Origin: JBBIRW01 sp037441565 | Lineage (GTDB): Bacteria > Desulfobacterota > JBBIRW01 | DNA: 64,000 bases | Assembly (NCBI GenBank): GCA_037441565.1 | Contig: JBBIRW010000003.1 | Location: 1-64,000, forward strand | Reading direction: 5' to 3' | In this document: piece by piece, positions 54,858 to 63,637 of the stretch | Position numbering within the stretch: position 1 is the stretch's first letter | How the letters are laid out: each line of letters opens with the position of its first letter | Made by a program: the position numbers and the translations under genes | Notes under the pieces: model-generated | The model's database searches: none | Seen by the model: only the letters and a program-made list of their open reading frames with translations | Told to the model about the DNA's origin: nothing

Positions 54858-55927
54858 AGCGAACTCCTGCCAAGCTCTCTTCCAGAGCTACATATCTTTA
54901 ATGAGCCCAGCTGAAGAAATCTTACCCTTGCTGGAATCTTCAGTGGTGTAAGTATATGAAATACACATCTTCTTATATCAAATTTTATCAATATTCCAAG
55001 GGCAATTGTATTTAAATGCCTGTCACTCAGACCAACAAGGAGATTTTCGAAATCCTCTATTTCGTAAATCTCTAATTCATTAACAGAAAAGACATCCTTT
55101 ATTCTGAAAAGATTTTCCCTGCTATAACCTCCCCTCGTGATTATGGTCATCCTGTTTGTCTTTCTTTCCGCATAGAGCACAGATGTTTCGAGTTCCCTCG
55201 ATAGGAAGGAAAGGTCACTACTTGTAACCCTCTTCCCAATCCCAATTGTTGCACCTATTATGGATATATCCTCGATGGGAAACTCCAGTTCTGATGCCAT
55301 GGAAAAATATTCTCCAAACATCTTCTCCCTGTATGCCTTTCTTGCCTCCCTTTCCCTCTGTTTCACTGCCCCAACCGGTTTTAACTCATAGATCCTTAAA
55401 TCCTCCATCTTCCTGAAAGGGTTCAAGATAGGCTCAAGCTCTCCATCATCAATCACAACTATGTTTTCCGGTTTAATTACATCTATTTTGTACAGTTTAA
55501 GCGTCCTTGCTGCCCTTCCATGGATAAGACCTGATGTGTCAACAATAGTGTATTCACAGCCAAGATAAGCTGACCTCTCCATAAGTGCCTTTACACCAGC
55601 AATGATAGGAACAAAGAATCCAACAGGTGAGGTGGAACCTATGAATCTGGTTCCCACACATCTGATTTCATATCTACCTTCCTGCTTCTTTCTTGCAAGT
55701 CCTAATGCTATTGTTGTGGGAAGACCGATTGACTGTTGACCGACATCTGTATCGAGCAAACTTACACGCTCGCCTCGCATTGTAAGTTCATCAACGATAA
55801 ACCTTGAGAGTGTGCTCTTTCCTGAATCGGTTTTTCCGAGAATTACAGTTGGACCCCTTCTCTTTCTTATTTCAGAAACAAGATCGACCCATTCGGGCGG
55901 GATCAGAATTTTATCTCTCCTTTCCAT
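54842..55927 (-). CDS. Clp1/Grc3-type P-loop polynucleotide kinase-like protein
   Basis: 361 residues. The P-loop GKTDSGKST, the lid-like DVGQQSIGLPTT and Walker B IVDTSGLIHG are those of the Clp1/Grc3/NOL9 family. After the kinase domain (about 20-190) comes a beta-rich C-terminal domain. In eukaryotes and archaea the family phosphorylates RNA 5'-OH ends; in bacteria it is rare. RNA or DNA end repair is the best guess. The basic stretch RKAYREKMFG near residue 195 could contact nucleic acid. It is coupled to the NUDIX gene by a 16 bp overlap. Confidence 0.8.
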   Translation of the reverse strand: MERRDKILIPPEWVDLVSEIRKRRGPTVILGKTDSGKSTLSRFIVDELTMRGERVSLLDTDVGQQSIGLPTTIALGLARKKQEGRYEIRCVGTRFIGSTSPVGFFVPIIAGVKALMERSAYLGCEYTIVDTSGLIHGRAARTLKLYKIDVIKPENIVVIDDGELEPILNPFRKMEDLRIYELKPVGAVKQREREARKAYREKMFGEYFSMASELEFPIEDISIIGATIGIGKRVTSSDLSFLSRELETSVLYAERKTNRMTIITRGGYSRENLFRIKDVFSVNELEIYEIEDFENLLVGLSDRHLNTIALGILIKFDIRRCVFHILTPLKIPARVRFLQLGSLKICSSGRELGRSSLWGEL

Positions 55928-55945
55928 TTTAACTCACCTGAAATC

Positions 55946-57043
55946 TCAATAGGCATCGGAAAGCAGGTGAACATTTCCGATTCTAACCCTTCTTAATCCC
56001 TCTTCGTGGGCAACCTCCATGCATCTCTCCGCATGTGATCTTGATGTCCTCGGAAGATCTGTAAGATAAAACTGAGGATAGAATCCAAGAAGGGAATAAG
56101 GGATCTCAGGGTCAATAGAAGAGATAAAGCGTGCTATGGATCTTACCTCTTTTTCATCCACATATCCCGGAACAAGTAGTGTGCTTGCAATAAGCAAAGG
56201 AGGTTCCCTTCTCTTTTTAACAAATGATGCTGCAAAACGAAAATTCTCCAGGGTCTGATCATTATATGTATTGCACAGTGCCATATGGAGATTCTTATCC
56301 CATGCCTTTAAATCAAACTTCACACAACCTCCGCTATTAAGTGCAATATTCATGATCTCTTCGAGAAAATCCTCCTTCATGGAACCATTCGTCTCCCAGC
56401 AGATCCTCAATATCCTCTCCCTCTTTCTCTTCAATGCAATCCTTGATGCTTTTATAGAATGGATGATCTGGGATGAAGGATCCCCACCAAAATAGCACAC
56501 GCAGCTCGTTCTCTCATCGATAGCATCAACCAGCTCCTCTGCAGATATACCCTTTCCCTTTATGTCCATCCTTCTGAAATGCCAGTTCTGACAGAAAAGG
56601 CAGTTGAATGTGCATGCGTGATAGAAAACAGCAAGATTTTTATAACCTATTTCGGGTCCTTTTTTATAACAGAACTCGGGATAACCCGAGCCAGTCCCTC
56701 CTGGACATACCCAGTCAGCAACACAGTTTGTTGGGAGCGGATCATGATAGTAGCTAAGATAGCCTTCTCCTCCTCCCCTGAGATAACCATCTTCAAACCT
56801 CCTTATGCCGCAAAAACCCCTTTCACCTTCCGGGATGATACATCTGTTGCCACAAAAATCACATTCCTTACCGCCAACCTTTGGGATCTCCTCTCTTAAC
56901 CCAAATCTCCTTCTGCTTTCTCTATGCAGTTCGAAAATATCTTCTCTAATATCGAAAGAACCTCCCCTTATACAATCCGCACAATATCCAAGAATAGATG
57001 AAATGGTCAATGAACGATTTTTACAACTTTTACATCTGCCCAC
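55946..57043 (-). CDS. PflA-related radical SAM protein with N-terminal Cys-rich segment
   Basis: 365 residues, COG1180 type and related to AmrS but distinct from the copy at 6269. An N-terminal zinc-ribbon-like pair (CKSC, CADC) and CDFCGNRC...GFCGIRR precede the radical SAM motif CTFNCLFCQNW. The Gly-rich FGGDPS segment near 200 fits the SAM-binding barrel. The start is GTG 57043 with AGGG six bases upstream, nine bases after endoQ. Archaeal proteins of this type exist; substrate is unknown. A role tied to neighbouring nucleic acid enzymes is speculative. Confidence 0.82.
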   Translation of the reverse strand: MGRCKSCKNRSLTISSILGYCADCIRGGSFDIREDIFELHRESRRRFGLREEIPKVGGKECDFCGNRCIIPEGERGFCGIRRFEDGYLRGGGEGYLSYYHDPLPTNCVADWVCPGGTGSGYPEFCYKKGPEIGYKNLAVFYHACTFNCLFCQNWHFRRMDIKGKGISAEELVDAIDERTSCVCYFGGDPSSQIIHSIKASRIALKRKRERILRICWETNGSMKEDFLEEIMNIALNSGGCVKFDLKAWDKNLHMALCNTYNDQTLENFRFAASFVKKRREPPLLIASTLLVPGYVDEKEVRSIARFISSIDPEIPYSLLGFYPQFYLTDLPRTSRSHAERCMEVAHEEGLRRVRIGNVHLLSDAY

Positions 57044-57051
57044 TTATTTCC

Positions 57052-58320
57052 CTAAAAAAGCTTCATCTGTCTGTCATCACTTATCGGGACATCCTTTCCA
57101 TGCTCACCTTCGTCATCCCATGCAATGGAAACCTTACCGTAAATACCATCATAACCAGGGATTACTTTTACACAACCCTCCCTTACCTTTATAACGCCGG
57201 AATATATTTTTTGTGGAAGAAGCTTTGAAAGTTCTTCAGGGGTAAGGTTCAGAAGTATATTAAATTCCGATCCACATTGGGAGACTATTTTTCTATATTC
57301 CTTCTCAACCCTTTCTGTTCCCACACCAACCCCTAATGCATCTGCAATGATTTCCTCAAGCGGAATCAGATGCTTCGCAGGAATCGCGCCTTCTGGAGTA
57401 TAGCCCTCGGGTCTGTCAGCAAGCTCCTCGACCCTGTGCATAACACCTATGGTTAATGGAGAATTACATACTGGACACCTGTTATTATACTTTCTACTCT
57501 CAGCAGGAGAAAGGGAAACCCCACAATTCCTGTGACCATCGAAATGGTATTTACCTTCCTGGGGAAAGAACTCAATTGTAAAACGAAACTTATCCCTGGA
57601 TTTCGTCTTTAAGGACTCCACAATATCCCTGTATGTAAGGGGGCAATTGAAAACATTTGCCTCCCTTCCAATTCTCGATGGTGAATGGGCATCTGAATTA
57701 GAGATCAGGGTAATATTATCAAGTGCTGACAGACGCCAGTTCATCTGTGGATCTGAGGAAAGACCTGTCTCAATGACCCTTATCAGATCTGCCTGATCCT
57801 CAAATGCCTCCTCAATGGAATCAAAACCGGAGAATGAACCGAAGAGGGAAAACCAGGGTGTCCATACATGTGCAGGGATGATCATTGCATCAGGAGAGAT
57901 ATCGTAAACCATCTTTACCAGATCCTTTACAGGAAATCCGAACACCGGTCTTCCATCTGATCCGATCTTACCCATTCGTGAAAGCAATGAATTAAGTTTT
58001 TCAGCAGCTTCAAAGGATGGAAGGAAGATGATGCAGTGAACTTTTCTGAGCCTTCCACCACTTGAAAAGATGTTGCTAACCTCTCCTGTGAGCATGAATT
58101 TTACCGATGGATCACCCTTCTTTAATGAGAATAGCCCATTTCCCTCAGGTTTGAGCTTTCCCATCAATTCTGCAAAGTATGTTGGATGGGTAAAATCACC
58201 TGTTCCAAGAAGGTTTATCCCCTTCAGCTTTGCCCATTTCGCCATATTCTCCACATCCATATCCCTGCTCGTTGCCCTGCTATACTTCGAATGGACATGA
58301 AAATCCGCAATAATCCTCAT
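57052..58320 (-). CDS. endonuclease Q (EndoQ), PHP-domain deaminated-base endonuclease
   Basis: 422 residues. The PHP domain starts ADFHVHSKYSRATSRDM and goes on with GTGDFTHP, GEVSNIF, HVWTPWFSLFG and SNSDAHSPS, which are the metal-binding motifs of EndoQ. A zinc ribbon-like NRCPVCNSPL follows, then the C-terminal domain. EndoQ nicks DNA 5' to uracil, hypoxanthine, xanthine or AP sites. The chain ends RQMKLF; QMKLF (418-422) matches the bacterial clamp-binding consensus QLxLF. GGGGG precedes the ATG. PolX lies two genes upstream in the same operon. Confidence 0.85.
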   Translation of the reverse strand: MRIIADFHVHSKYSRATSRDMDVENMAKWAKLKGINLLGTGDFTHPTYFAELMGKLKPEGNGLFSLKKGDPSVKFMLTGEVSNIFSSGGRLRKVHCIIFLPSFEAAEKLNSLLSRMGKIGSDGRPVFGFPVKDLVKMVYDISPDAMIIPAHVWTPWFSLFGSFSGFDSIEEAFEDQADLIRVIETGLSSDPQMNWRLSALDNITLISNSDAHSPSRIGREANVFNCPLTYRDIVESLKTKSRDKFRFTIEFFPQEGKYHFDGHRNCGVSLSPAESRKYNNRCPVCNSPLTIGVMHRVEELADRPEGYTPEGAIPAKHLIPLEEIIADALGVGVGTERVEKEYRKIVSQCGSEFNILLNLTPEELSKLLPQKIYSGVIKVREGCVKVIPGYDGIYGKVSIAWDDEGEHGKDVPISDDRQMKLF

Positions 58321-58359
58321 GAAAACCCCCTTTTGAACATTACATGTTTCCCTTTCTGG

Positions 58360-58614
58360 CTATTCAATAACCCTGTAGACAAGATCAGAAGGTCTTACCC
58401 TCTCACTGACCTTTATCCCCACGAGATCCCCCTCTGATGCTGTTTCTACATTCTGGTGTTCAATCTGCATGGACTCAACCCTCTGCACAAAGTCAGTGGT
58501 GTTTCCCTGAAAATGGAGGGAGTCCCCTAACCTTATAGAACCCTTTGTAATCTTTACTGCTGCAACCCCTATCTTTGCAAAATATTTAACAACCTCTCCA
58601 ACCTTTTCTTCCAT
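58360..58614 (-). CDS. stand-alone EF-Tu domain-2-like protein
   Basis: 84 residues with one translation-factor beta-barrel. VGEVVKYFAKIGVAAVKITKG, SIRLGDSLHFQGNTTDF and ASEGDLVGIKV follow the domain 2 pattern of EF-Tu, IF2 and SelB, with no G domain. Proteins of this kind are annotated as translation elongation factor-like and occur in archaea and some bacteria, often beside U32 peptidase genes. Function is unproven. GGAGG at a good distance marks the start. Confidence 0.85.
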   Translation of the reverse strand: MEEKVGEVVKYFAKIGVAAVKITKGSIRLGDSLHFQGNTTDFVQRVESMQIEHQNVETASEGDLVGIKVSERVRPSDLVYRVIE

Positions 58615-58635
58615 AAAAACCTCCTGATTCAGGTT

Positions 58636-60354
58636 TTATCTCCCTCTCGAGGTCCTCTTAATAAGTTCATTAAGAGGGAGGGTATTCAATACATCATCCT
58701 TTGTCAGCCAGCCTCTCCTCGCTACAGCTATACCAAATTCCATCAGTTCAAGATGATTTATAATATGTGCATCCGTATTTATACAAAGCTTTACCCCTAA
58801 CTCTTTTGCCCTCCTTGAGAGGATATCATTTAAATCCATCCTCTGAGGGTAAGCATTTACCTCAAGCGAAATATCTCTCCTCTTTGCCTCTTTCATAATA
58901 AGGTCGAAGTCCAGCTCATAAGCCTCCCTTTCTCCAATAAGCCTTCCAGTGGGATGGGCTATGATATTTACATAGGGGTTAGACATGGCATTCAGGATCC
59001 TTTTTGTAAGAATCTCTTTTCCTGCCTTGAACCCATAATGGATCGATGCAATAACTATATCAAGCTTCTTTAGAACCTCATCAGGTAGATCAAGTGATCC
59101 ATCTCCGAGGATGTCAACCTCAATCCCTTTAAGTATCTTTATCTTTGATTTCTTATTGAGCCTTTCAATCTCCTCTATCTGGTCCATAACTTCCTCTGGT
59201 CCCATCCCCCTTGCAATCCCAAGGGATTTTGTGTGATCTGCTATCGCTATATACTCGTAACCCTTTTTTTCTGCATATCTGGCAATCTCCTCTATATCAT
59301 GAGCACCATCACTCCATTTAGAGTGTATGTGGAGATCTCCTCTTATATCAGATAGTTCAATAAGCTGAGGAAGTCTTCCTTCGGCTGCTGCCTCAATCTC
59401 CCCCTGGTCCTCCCTTAATTCCGGTGAAATCCATTTGAGTCCGAGCGCACTGTAAACCTCATCCTCCTCCTTTCCCGCGATCTTTTTCCCTGTTTTTTCA
59501 TCAAAAACGCCATATTCACTTATTTTCAGGCCCAGCCTATCTGCTATCTGTCTTAGGTGTATATTATGATTCTTTGATCCTGTGAAATACTGAAGCGCTG
59601 CACCGAAACTTTCAGGTTCAACGACCCTCAGATCAACCTGAAGCCCATCATGGGTAAGCACGCTGGACTTTGTTGAACCCTTGGCAAGCACATCAGCGAC
59701 ATAGGGAAGAGAAACGAAATGATCCATAATCTTTTTTGGATCATGGGAAATTATGAGTATATCCACATCCTTTATGGTTTCTTTCATCCTCCTTAAACTC
59801 CCCGCTATATTTAATCTCTTTACCTCTTTGAGCGAAAGTAGTGCCTTTTCAAACTCCCTGGCAATGGGAAGAACCCTTCCAAGGGGCATCCTCTCCCTCC
59901 CCTTTTTATAAAGCTCTATACCCTTTCTGATATTCTCCTCGGTTTTTTCCCTTATCCCTGGAAGTTTACACAGCTTGTGACTTTTTGCAGCCTCCTCCAG
60001 TTCTTCTATAGTTTTTATCCCAAGGGATTCATATATAAGCTTTGCAGTCTTTGGTCCAAGACTGGGTATGGAGAGCATCTGCACAAGTCCTCTGGGTATC
60101 TCCTTTTTCAGCTTCTCATAATCCTCAAATGTCCCTCTTTCTATGATCTCAACGATCTTCTGTGCGAGGTCTTTGCCTATACCCGGAATCTTTGTAAGCT
60201 CGCCCCTTTTGGAAATATCCTCTATATTCTCCGTAAGATTTTCTATATTCTGGGCTGCCTTCCGGTAGGCTCTGATTCTGAAAGGGTTTTCATCTTTGAT
60301 TTCGAGGAGATCAGCAACATCGTTGAATATCCTTGCAATTTCCATGTTTCTCAT
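58636..60354 (-). CDS. polX: DNA polymerase X with PHP exonuclease domain
   Basis: 572 residues, the size of Bacillus PolX. Helix-hairpin-helix motifs (KIPGIGKDLAQKI, SIPSLGPKTAKLI) and the polymerase X catalytic set (GSLRRMKETIKDVDILI, then VDLRVV for the third Asp) fill the N-terminal 320 residues. The PHP domain (about 335-572) has DLHIHSKWSDG, ADHTKSLG, GIEVDILGDG, SIHYG, AHPTGR and NTDAH, so its metal site looks intact. It fills short gaps and trims 3' ends in base excision repair. It lies between MAT and the EF-Tu-like gene. Confidence 0.95.
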   Translation of the reverse strand: MRNMEIARIFNDVADLLEIKDENPFRIRAYRKAAQNIENLTENIEDISKRGELTKIPGIGKDLAQKIVEIIERGTFEDYEKLKKEIPRGLVQMLSIPSLGPKTAKLIYESLGIKTIEELEEAAKSHKLCKLPGIREKTEENIRKGIELYKKGRERMPLGRVLPIAREFEKALLSLKEVKRLNIAGSLRRMKETIKDVDILIISHDPKKIMDHFVSLPYVADVLAKGSTKSSVLTHDGLQVDLRVVEPESFGAALQYFTGSKNHNIHLRQIADRLGLKISEYGVFDEKTGKKIAGKEEDEVYSALGLKWISPELREDQGEIEAAAEGRLPQLIELSDIRGDLHIHSKWSDGAHDIEEIARYAEKKGYEYIAIADHTKSLGIARGMGPEEVMDQIEEIERLNKKSKIKILKGIEVDILGDGSLDLPDEVLKKLDIVIASIHYGFKAGKEILTKRILNAMSNPYVNIIAHPTGRLIGEREAYELDFDLIMKEAKRRDISLEVNAYPQRMDLNDILSRRAKELGVKLCINTDAHIINHLELMEFGIAVARRGWLTKDDVLNTLPLNELIKRTSRGR

Positions 60355-60407
60355 GGTTTCACCATGAATAGATTATACTACGGCTTTTCTCCTCCATAAA
60401 GTTTCCC

Positions 60408-61628
60408 CTAACAAACAGGAAATCTCCCATCTAAAAGCATCTCGCAGAATGACCCTATACGGGAAAGTTCTTCATCGATTATATGCTCACAGCTTCTCGA
60501 TATCTTTTTAAAACTCACCCGATCCTTCTTCAATATCTGTGCCGATGCGATCTTCGGCCGATCAATGGGAGAGCCGATCTGACTGCATAACCACACATAT
60601 ACCTCCCTTATTCCATCCACCTCCTTATATATCCTGTTTGCAATCTGGTGGGCAAGGATATTGTATATCTTTCCCACATGACTTACAGGATTTTTCCCAG
60701 CAGCTGCCTCTGCGCCCGTAGGCCTGTTCAGGGCAATTATCCCGTTTACCCTGTTCCCCCTCCCAACCTGACCTGAATCTGCATCCTCAGCTGAGGTCCC
60801 AAGGACGCTCAAATATACCCCTTCAACCCCCCTCCCTTTCCTGTCAAGGGTATTGAAGTACAGGTTGGTATTTCTGAAGTAGCCTTTATTTGAAAGGGTA
60901 AAGTTTTTTATTTCCCTCATTACAACCCTCTTTCTCTCGAAATAATATGCCTCATTCTCGATAAATCTATCTATGAAAGGCATGGCAATGGTAAGGTGGA
61001 TATCCCTCCCCTCCCTGAACCCCATAACTTTTACATCTTCACCCGTTTCAGGAAACTTGTTTTTGAACTCTGAAGAATTAAGGAATCTCTCGATCTCCAG
61101 AACAAGCTTTTCCGTTGGTGTAAGTGGCGCATAACCAATAGCAGCTGATGTATCATTTGATCCATACAATCCCTTCCTGTCCTTTTTGAATATAGATGTA
61201 AGTTCCGATGATCCCGGCTTCAACTCAACTTGGTAACGGACATGCTCTTCAGGATCAACAAACCTCAAATTCTTTCTTATCCAGTCCTTTGCAGTTTCAA
61301 CTGCAATCTCCTCCACTGCTATCACTTTTCCATCCACCCTGACCGTTGCCCTATCACCTATGATAATCTTCATAGGCTCTATAACCCTTCCACCACCAAA
61401 TCTTCTCTCCACACCACCTGCAACAAGAAGCCCCTTGTCTATGTTAAAATGGCATATACTCCCTGTGATCCGTAAATACTCGCGCGAAAGTGCCCTTGAG
61501 ACCTCCTCCATTATGGAATCACATATGAAATCAGGATGACCAAGACCCTTGCGCTCAACTATCTCAACCTTCTGTTCTTCGATCGGGATTGACTTCAGCT
61601 CTTCCACAATTATCTTCCTTATACTCAT
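60408..61628 (-). CDS. archaeal-type methionine adenosyltransferase
   Basis: 406 residues, the length of the archaeal MAT (COG1812), unlike the bacterial MetK of about 385. It starts SIRKIIVEELKSIPIEEQ and continues ERKGLGHPDFICDSIMEEV, GVERRFGGGRVI, GSNDTSAAIGYAPLTP and AGKNPVSHVGKIYNILAH. It makes SAM from ATP and methionine. The ATG at 61628 has GGAG nine bases upstream and matches the family start; the frame extends upstream inside the Cys-rich ORF. Whether a bacterial MetK exists elsewhere is unknown. Confidence 0.93.
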   Translation of the reverse strand: MSIRKIIVEELKSIPIEEQKVEIVERKGLGHPDFICDSIMEEVSRALSREYLRITGSICHFNIDKGLLVAGGVERRFGGGRVIEPMKIIIGDRATVRVDGKVIAVEEIAVETAKDWIRKNLRFVDPEEHVRYQVELKPGSSELTSIFKKDRKGLYGSNDTSAAIGYAPLTPTEKLVLEIERFLNSSEFKNKFPETGEDVKVMGFREGRDIHLTIAMPFIDRFIENEAYYFERKRVVMREIKNFTLSNKGYFRNTNLYFNTLDRKGRGVEGVYLSVLGTSAEDADSGQVGRGNRVNGIIALNRPTGAEAAAGKNPVSHVGKIYNILAHQIANRIYKEVDGIREVYVWLCSQIGSPIDRPKIASAQILKKDRVSFKKISRSCEHIIDEELSRIGSFCEMLLDGRFPVC

Positions 61629-61755
61629 CCTTCCCCTCTCCATTTTCCTTTTTTCTCTTCTGGATTGCCTGCTGGGCAATACACTCCCCATCCGTTGGAT
61701 CACAACCCTTCTCTCTCAATTCACACCATCCATCCATGCTGTACTTGCAATACAT
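61564..61755 (-). CDS. small four-Cys protein overlapping the MAT start
   Basis: 63 residues from ATG 61755, with AAAAGGA six bases upstream. Its first 25 residues have four Cys (C3, C11, C18, C25) in a regular CKYSMDGWCEL, KGCDPTDGEC pattern that looks like a small metal- or disulfide-binding motif. The second half is charged and overlaps the MAT gene by 65 bp in another frame, so it may be a tail of little constraint. It would be translationally coupled to MAT. Real but small is my reading; a chance ORF is possible. Confidence 0.5.
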   Translation of the reverse strand: MYCKYSMDGWCELREKGCDPTDGECIAQQAIQKRKKENGEGKDEYKEDNCGRAEVNPDRRTEG

Positions 61756-61785
61756 CTATTCCTTTTTACCACAAAAAGGGCTCGA

Positions 61786-63156
61786 CTATAAACCCCTTAT
61801 TTTCTTTTTCAAGTCCCTCAGCAGGTCAATATCCCACCCTGACTTTCTACAGCATAGTATGGAATTGTTATGAAAGAGGGGCTCCTCCTCAATGGGAAAT
61901 GGTGATGCAGCAACAGCCTCTTTCCACATCTCTGTTCCAGGAATGGGTGAGTATTCAACAAGTATCGGTTTTGCACCGCAGGTATGAACGAATATGGCCG
62001 TATCGAGAACCTCATGGGAGCGCTGTCCTGGAAGACCGCACATTATATAAACCCCTATATCATCCCTCCTGTATCCAGCTTTTCTAAGGGATTTTACACA
62101 ATCAATGAATTCACTCTCCGTTACCTTCGCTCCTTCTCTTTCATGCCACTCATCATCCTTTACCTCAAATCCAAGTCTTATGGTTTTGAATCCTGAAAGA
62201 TAAAGTAACCGAGCAACCTCCTCATCTATAAACCTTATATGAAGCCCGTTGGGACAGTGAAACCTGAGTTGAAGATTCTTCTTGATTATCTCTTTGAGTA
62301 ATGGGACAAAATATTCATATGCATTAACAAGGAGCGCATCGTCGTAGAACACAAAATCAAGGCAGCCAAATCTGTTATGCCAGTAAAGGACCTCCTTTAA
62401 AACATTCTCAGGTGTTCTTCTTTTAAATGAAGGAAAGAGCATATTGGAGGCACAGTAAGAACATTGGAATGGGCAGCCTCTCGAGGTCAGGATAGTAACA
62501 TAATCGATCCTTTTCAAAAGATCAAAGGCGGGGTATGGAAGGGTTTCCGGTGAAAGCGCATCGGGAACAAAATCGGGTTCGAACTTGAATAACCCCTTAA
62601 TTACTTGCAAAATTTCATTTTCACCATAGCCCTTAATAACATAATCAGCCCCGGAATATTTGAGTGCATGCTCATGGCAGAGTGTCGCATATATTCCACC
62701 CAGTACCACAGGTATCCCTGGAAAGTTCCTCTTAAGGATTGATATAGCTTCAAAAACACCCTGATACCAGTATGTCATCCCTGATGTGACAAGGATGAGA
62801 TCAGGTGGAGGGGAGATACTTAACTCCCTGAGAAACAGGTCCTCCGGATAACCAAACCTCTTGTACCTCCTTGGTATCGATGAAAGCTTTTCGGGCTTCT
62901 TCGCTTCAGTCCAGAAGAACTCTCCTCTGCCGTCAAACCTTCTCTTAATCGGTTTTCTCCTATAAAGCCCCAAGCAGGGATGGTGTACATCCAGTGCATC
63001 TATAAGGGTGATTGCAAAGCCATTCTCTCTTAAAATGGATGCAATATAAAGAAGGCCAAGGGGTTTTGCCCAGAGATCAAAGTAAGAAAAATCGTAAACC
63101 CATGGATTGATCAGAAGGACATGCCTTTTGCCTTCCATCCCTATAAATGTTATCAT
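61786..63156 (-). CDS. B12-binding-domain radical SAM protein
   Basis: About 456 residues. The N-terminal region (to about 185) is a B12-binding Rossmann fold (LLINPWVYD, KPLGLLYIASIL, LVTSGMTYW, VVLGGIYAT), though the cobalamin His of the DxHxxG motif is not evident. The radical SAM motif CPFQCSYCASN follows (TSRGCPFQCSYC), then YDDALLVN and MCGLPGQ. Substrates in this class range from lipids to peptides and cannot be inferred. Starts at 63156 and 63138 are equally weak; the frame upstream to 63255 lacks family character. It diverges from dtd. Confidence 0.85.
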   Translation of the reverse strand: MITFIGMEGKRHVLLINPWVYDFSYFDLWAKPLGLLYIASILRENGFAITLIDALDVHHPCLGLYRRKPIKRRFDGRGEFFWTEAKKPEKLSSIPRRYKRFGYPEDLFLRELSISPPPDLILVTSGMTYWYQGVFEAISILKRNFPGIPVVLGGIYATLCHEHALKYSGADYVIKGYGENEILQVIKGLFKFEPDFVPDALSPETLPYPAFDLLKRIDYVTILTSRGCPFQCSYCASNMLFPSFKRRTPENVLKEVLYWHNRFGCLDFVFYDDALLVNAYEYFVPLLKEIIKKNLQLRFHCPNGLHIRFIDEEVARLLYLSGFKTIRLGFEVKDDEWHEREGAKVTESEFIDCVKSLRKAGYRRDDIGVYIMCGLPGQRSHEVLDTAIFVHTCGAKPILVEYSPIPGTEMWKEAVAASPFPIEEEPLFHNNSILCCRKSGWDIDLLRDLKKKIRGL

Positions 63157-63187
63157 TCCATAAATATAATATAAACGGGTTGCAGAA

Positions 63188-63637
63188 TTGAGGGCAGTTG
63201 TCCAGAGGGTGAAAAGGGCTGAAGTGAGGGTTAATGGAGTCATTTGTGGTTCCATAGGGAAGGGGCTTGTTGTTCTTATTGCAATCGGAAGGGAAGATGG
63301 GGATGAAGATATAAGCTATATGGTTTCAAAAATATTGAATCTGAGAATCTTTGAGGATGAACAGGGGAAGATGAATCTCTCACTCAAAGATATCTCAGGG
63401 GAACTCCTCATTGTCTCCCAATTCACACTATATGGCGATTGTAGAAAGGGAAGAAGACCCAATTTCCTTGAAGCTGCACCGCCAGAGCAAGCACTACTTC
63501 TTTACAGCAGATTTATAGATGAAATAAGAAAAGAGGGATTCGACCCAAAACAGGGTGAATTCCAGAAGATGATGGAGCTTGAGCTTGTAAATGATGGTCC
63601 TGTTACCATCCTTCTTGACAGCAAAAGGATATTCTAA
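63188..63637 (+). CDS. dtd: D-aminoacyl-tRNA deacylase
   Basis: 149 residues. RAVVQRVKRAEVRVNG begins the protein, SQFTLYGDCRKGRRPNF carries the active-site SQxT and the C-terminal NDGPVTILLDS holds the Gly-cisPro motif that rejects L-amino acids. It removes D-amino acids, and Gly from mischarged tRNA-Ala. The start is TTG 63188 without an SD; TATAAT at 63165-63170 suggests a very short leader. Its stop overlaps the convergent hydrolase by four bases. Confidence 0.95.
   Translation: MRAVVQRVKRAEVRVNGVICGSIGKGLVVLIAIGREDGDEDISYMVSKILNLRIFEDEQGKMNLSLKDISGELLIVSQFTLYGDCRKGRRPNFLEAAPPEQALLLYSRFIDEIRKEGFDPKQGEFQKMMELELVNDGPVTILLDSKRIF

Noticed and set aside
55946..57043. Calling the second PflA-like protein AmrS
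   Set aside because: It lacks the C-terminal rubredoxin-like knuckles of the copy at 6269 and differs in its N-terminal Cys layout.
57052..58320. Calling the PHP protein a histidinol phosphatase or a helicase-associated domain
   Set aside because: Motif order, zinc ribbon and length match EndoQ better than HisK-type phosphatases.
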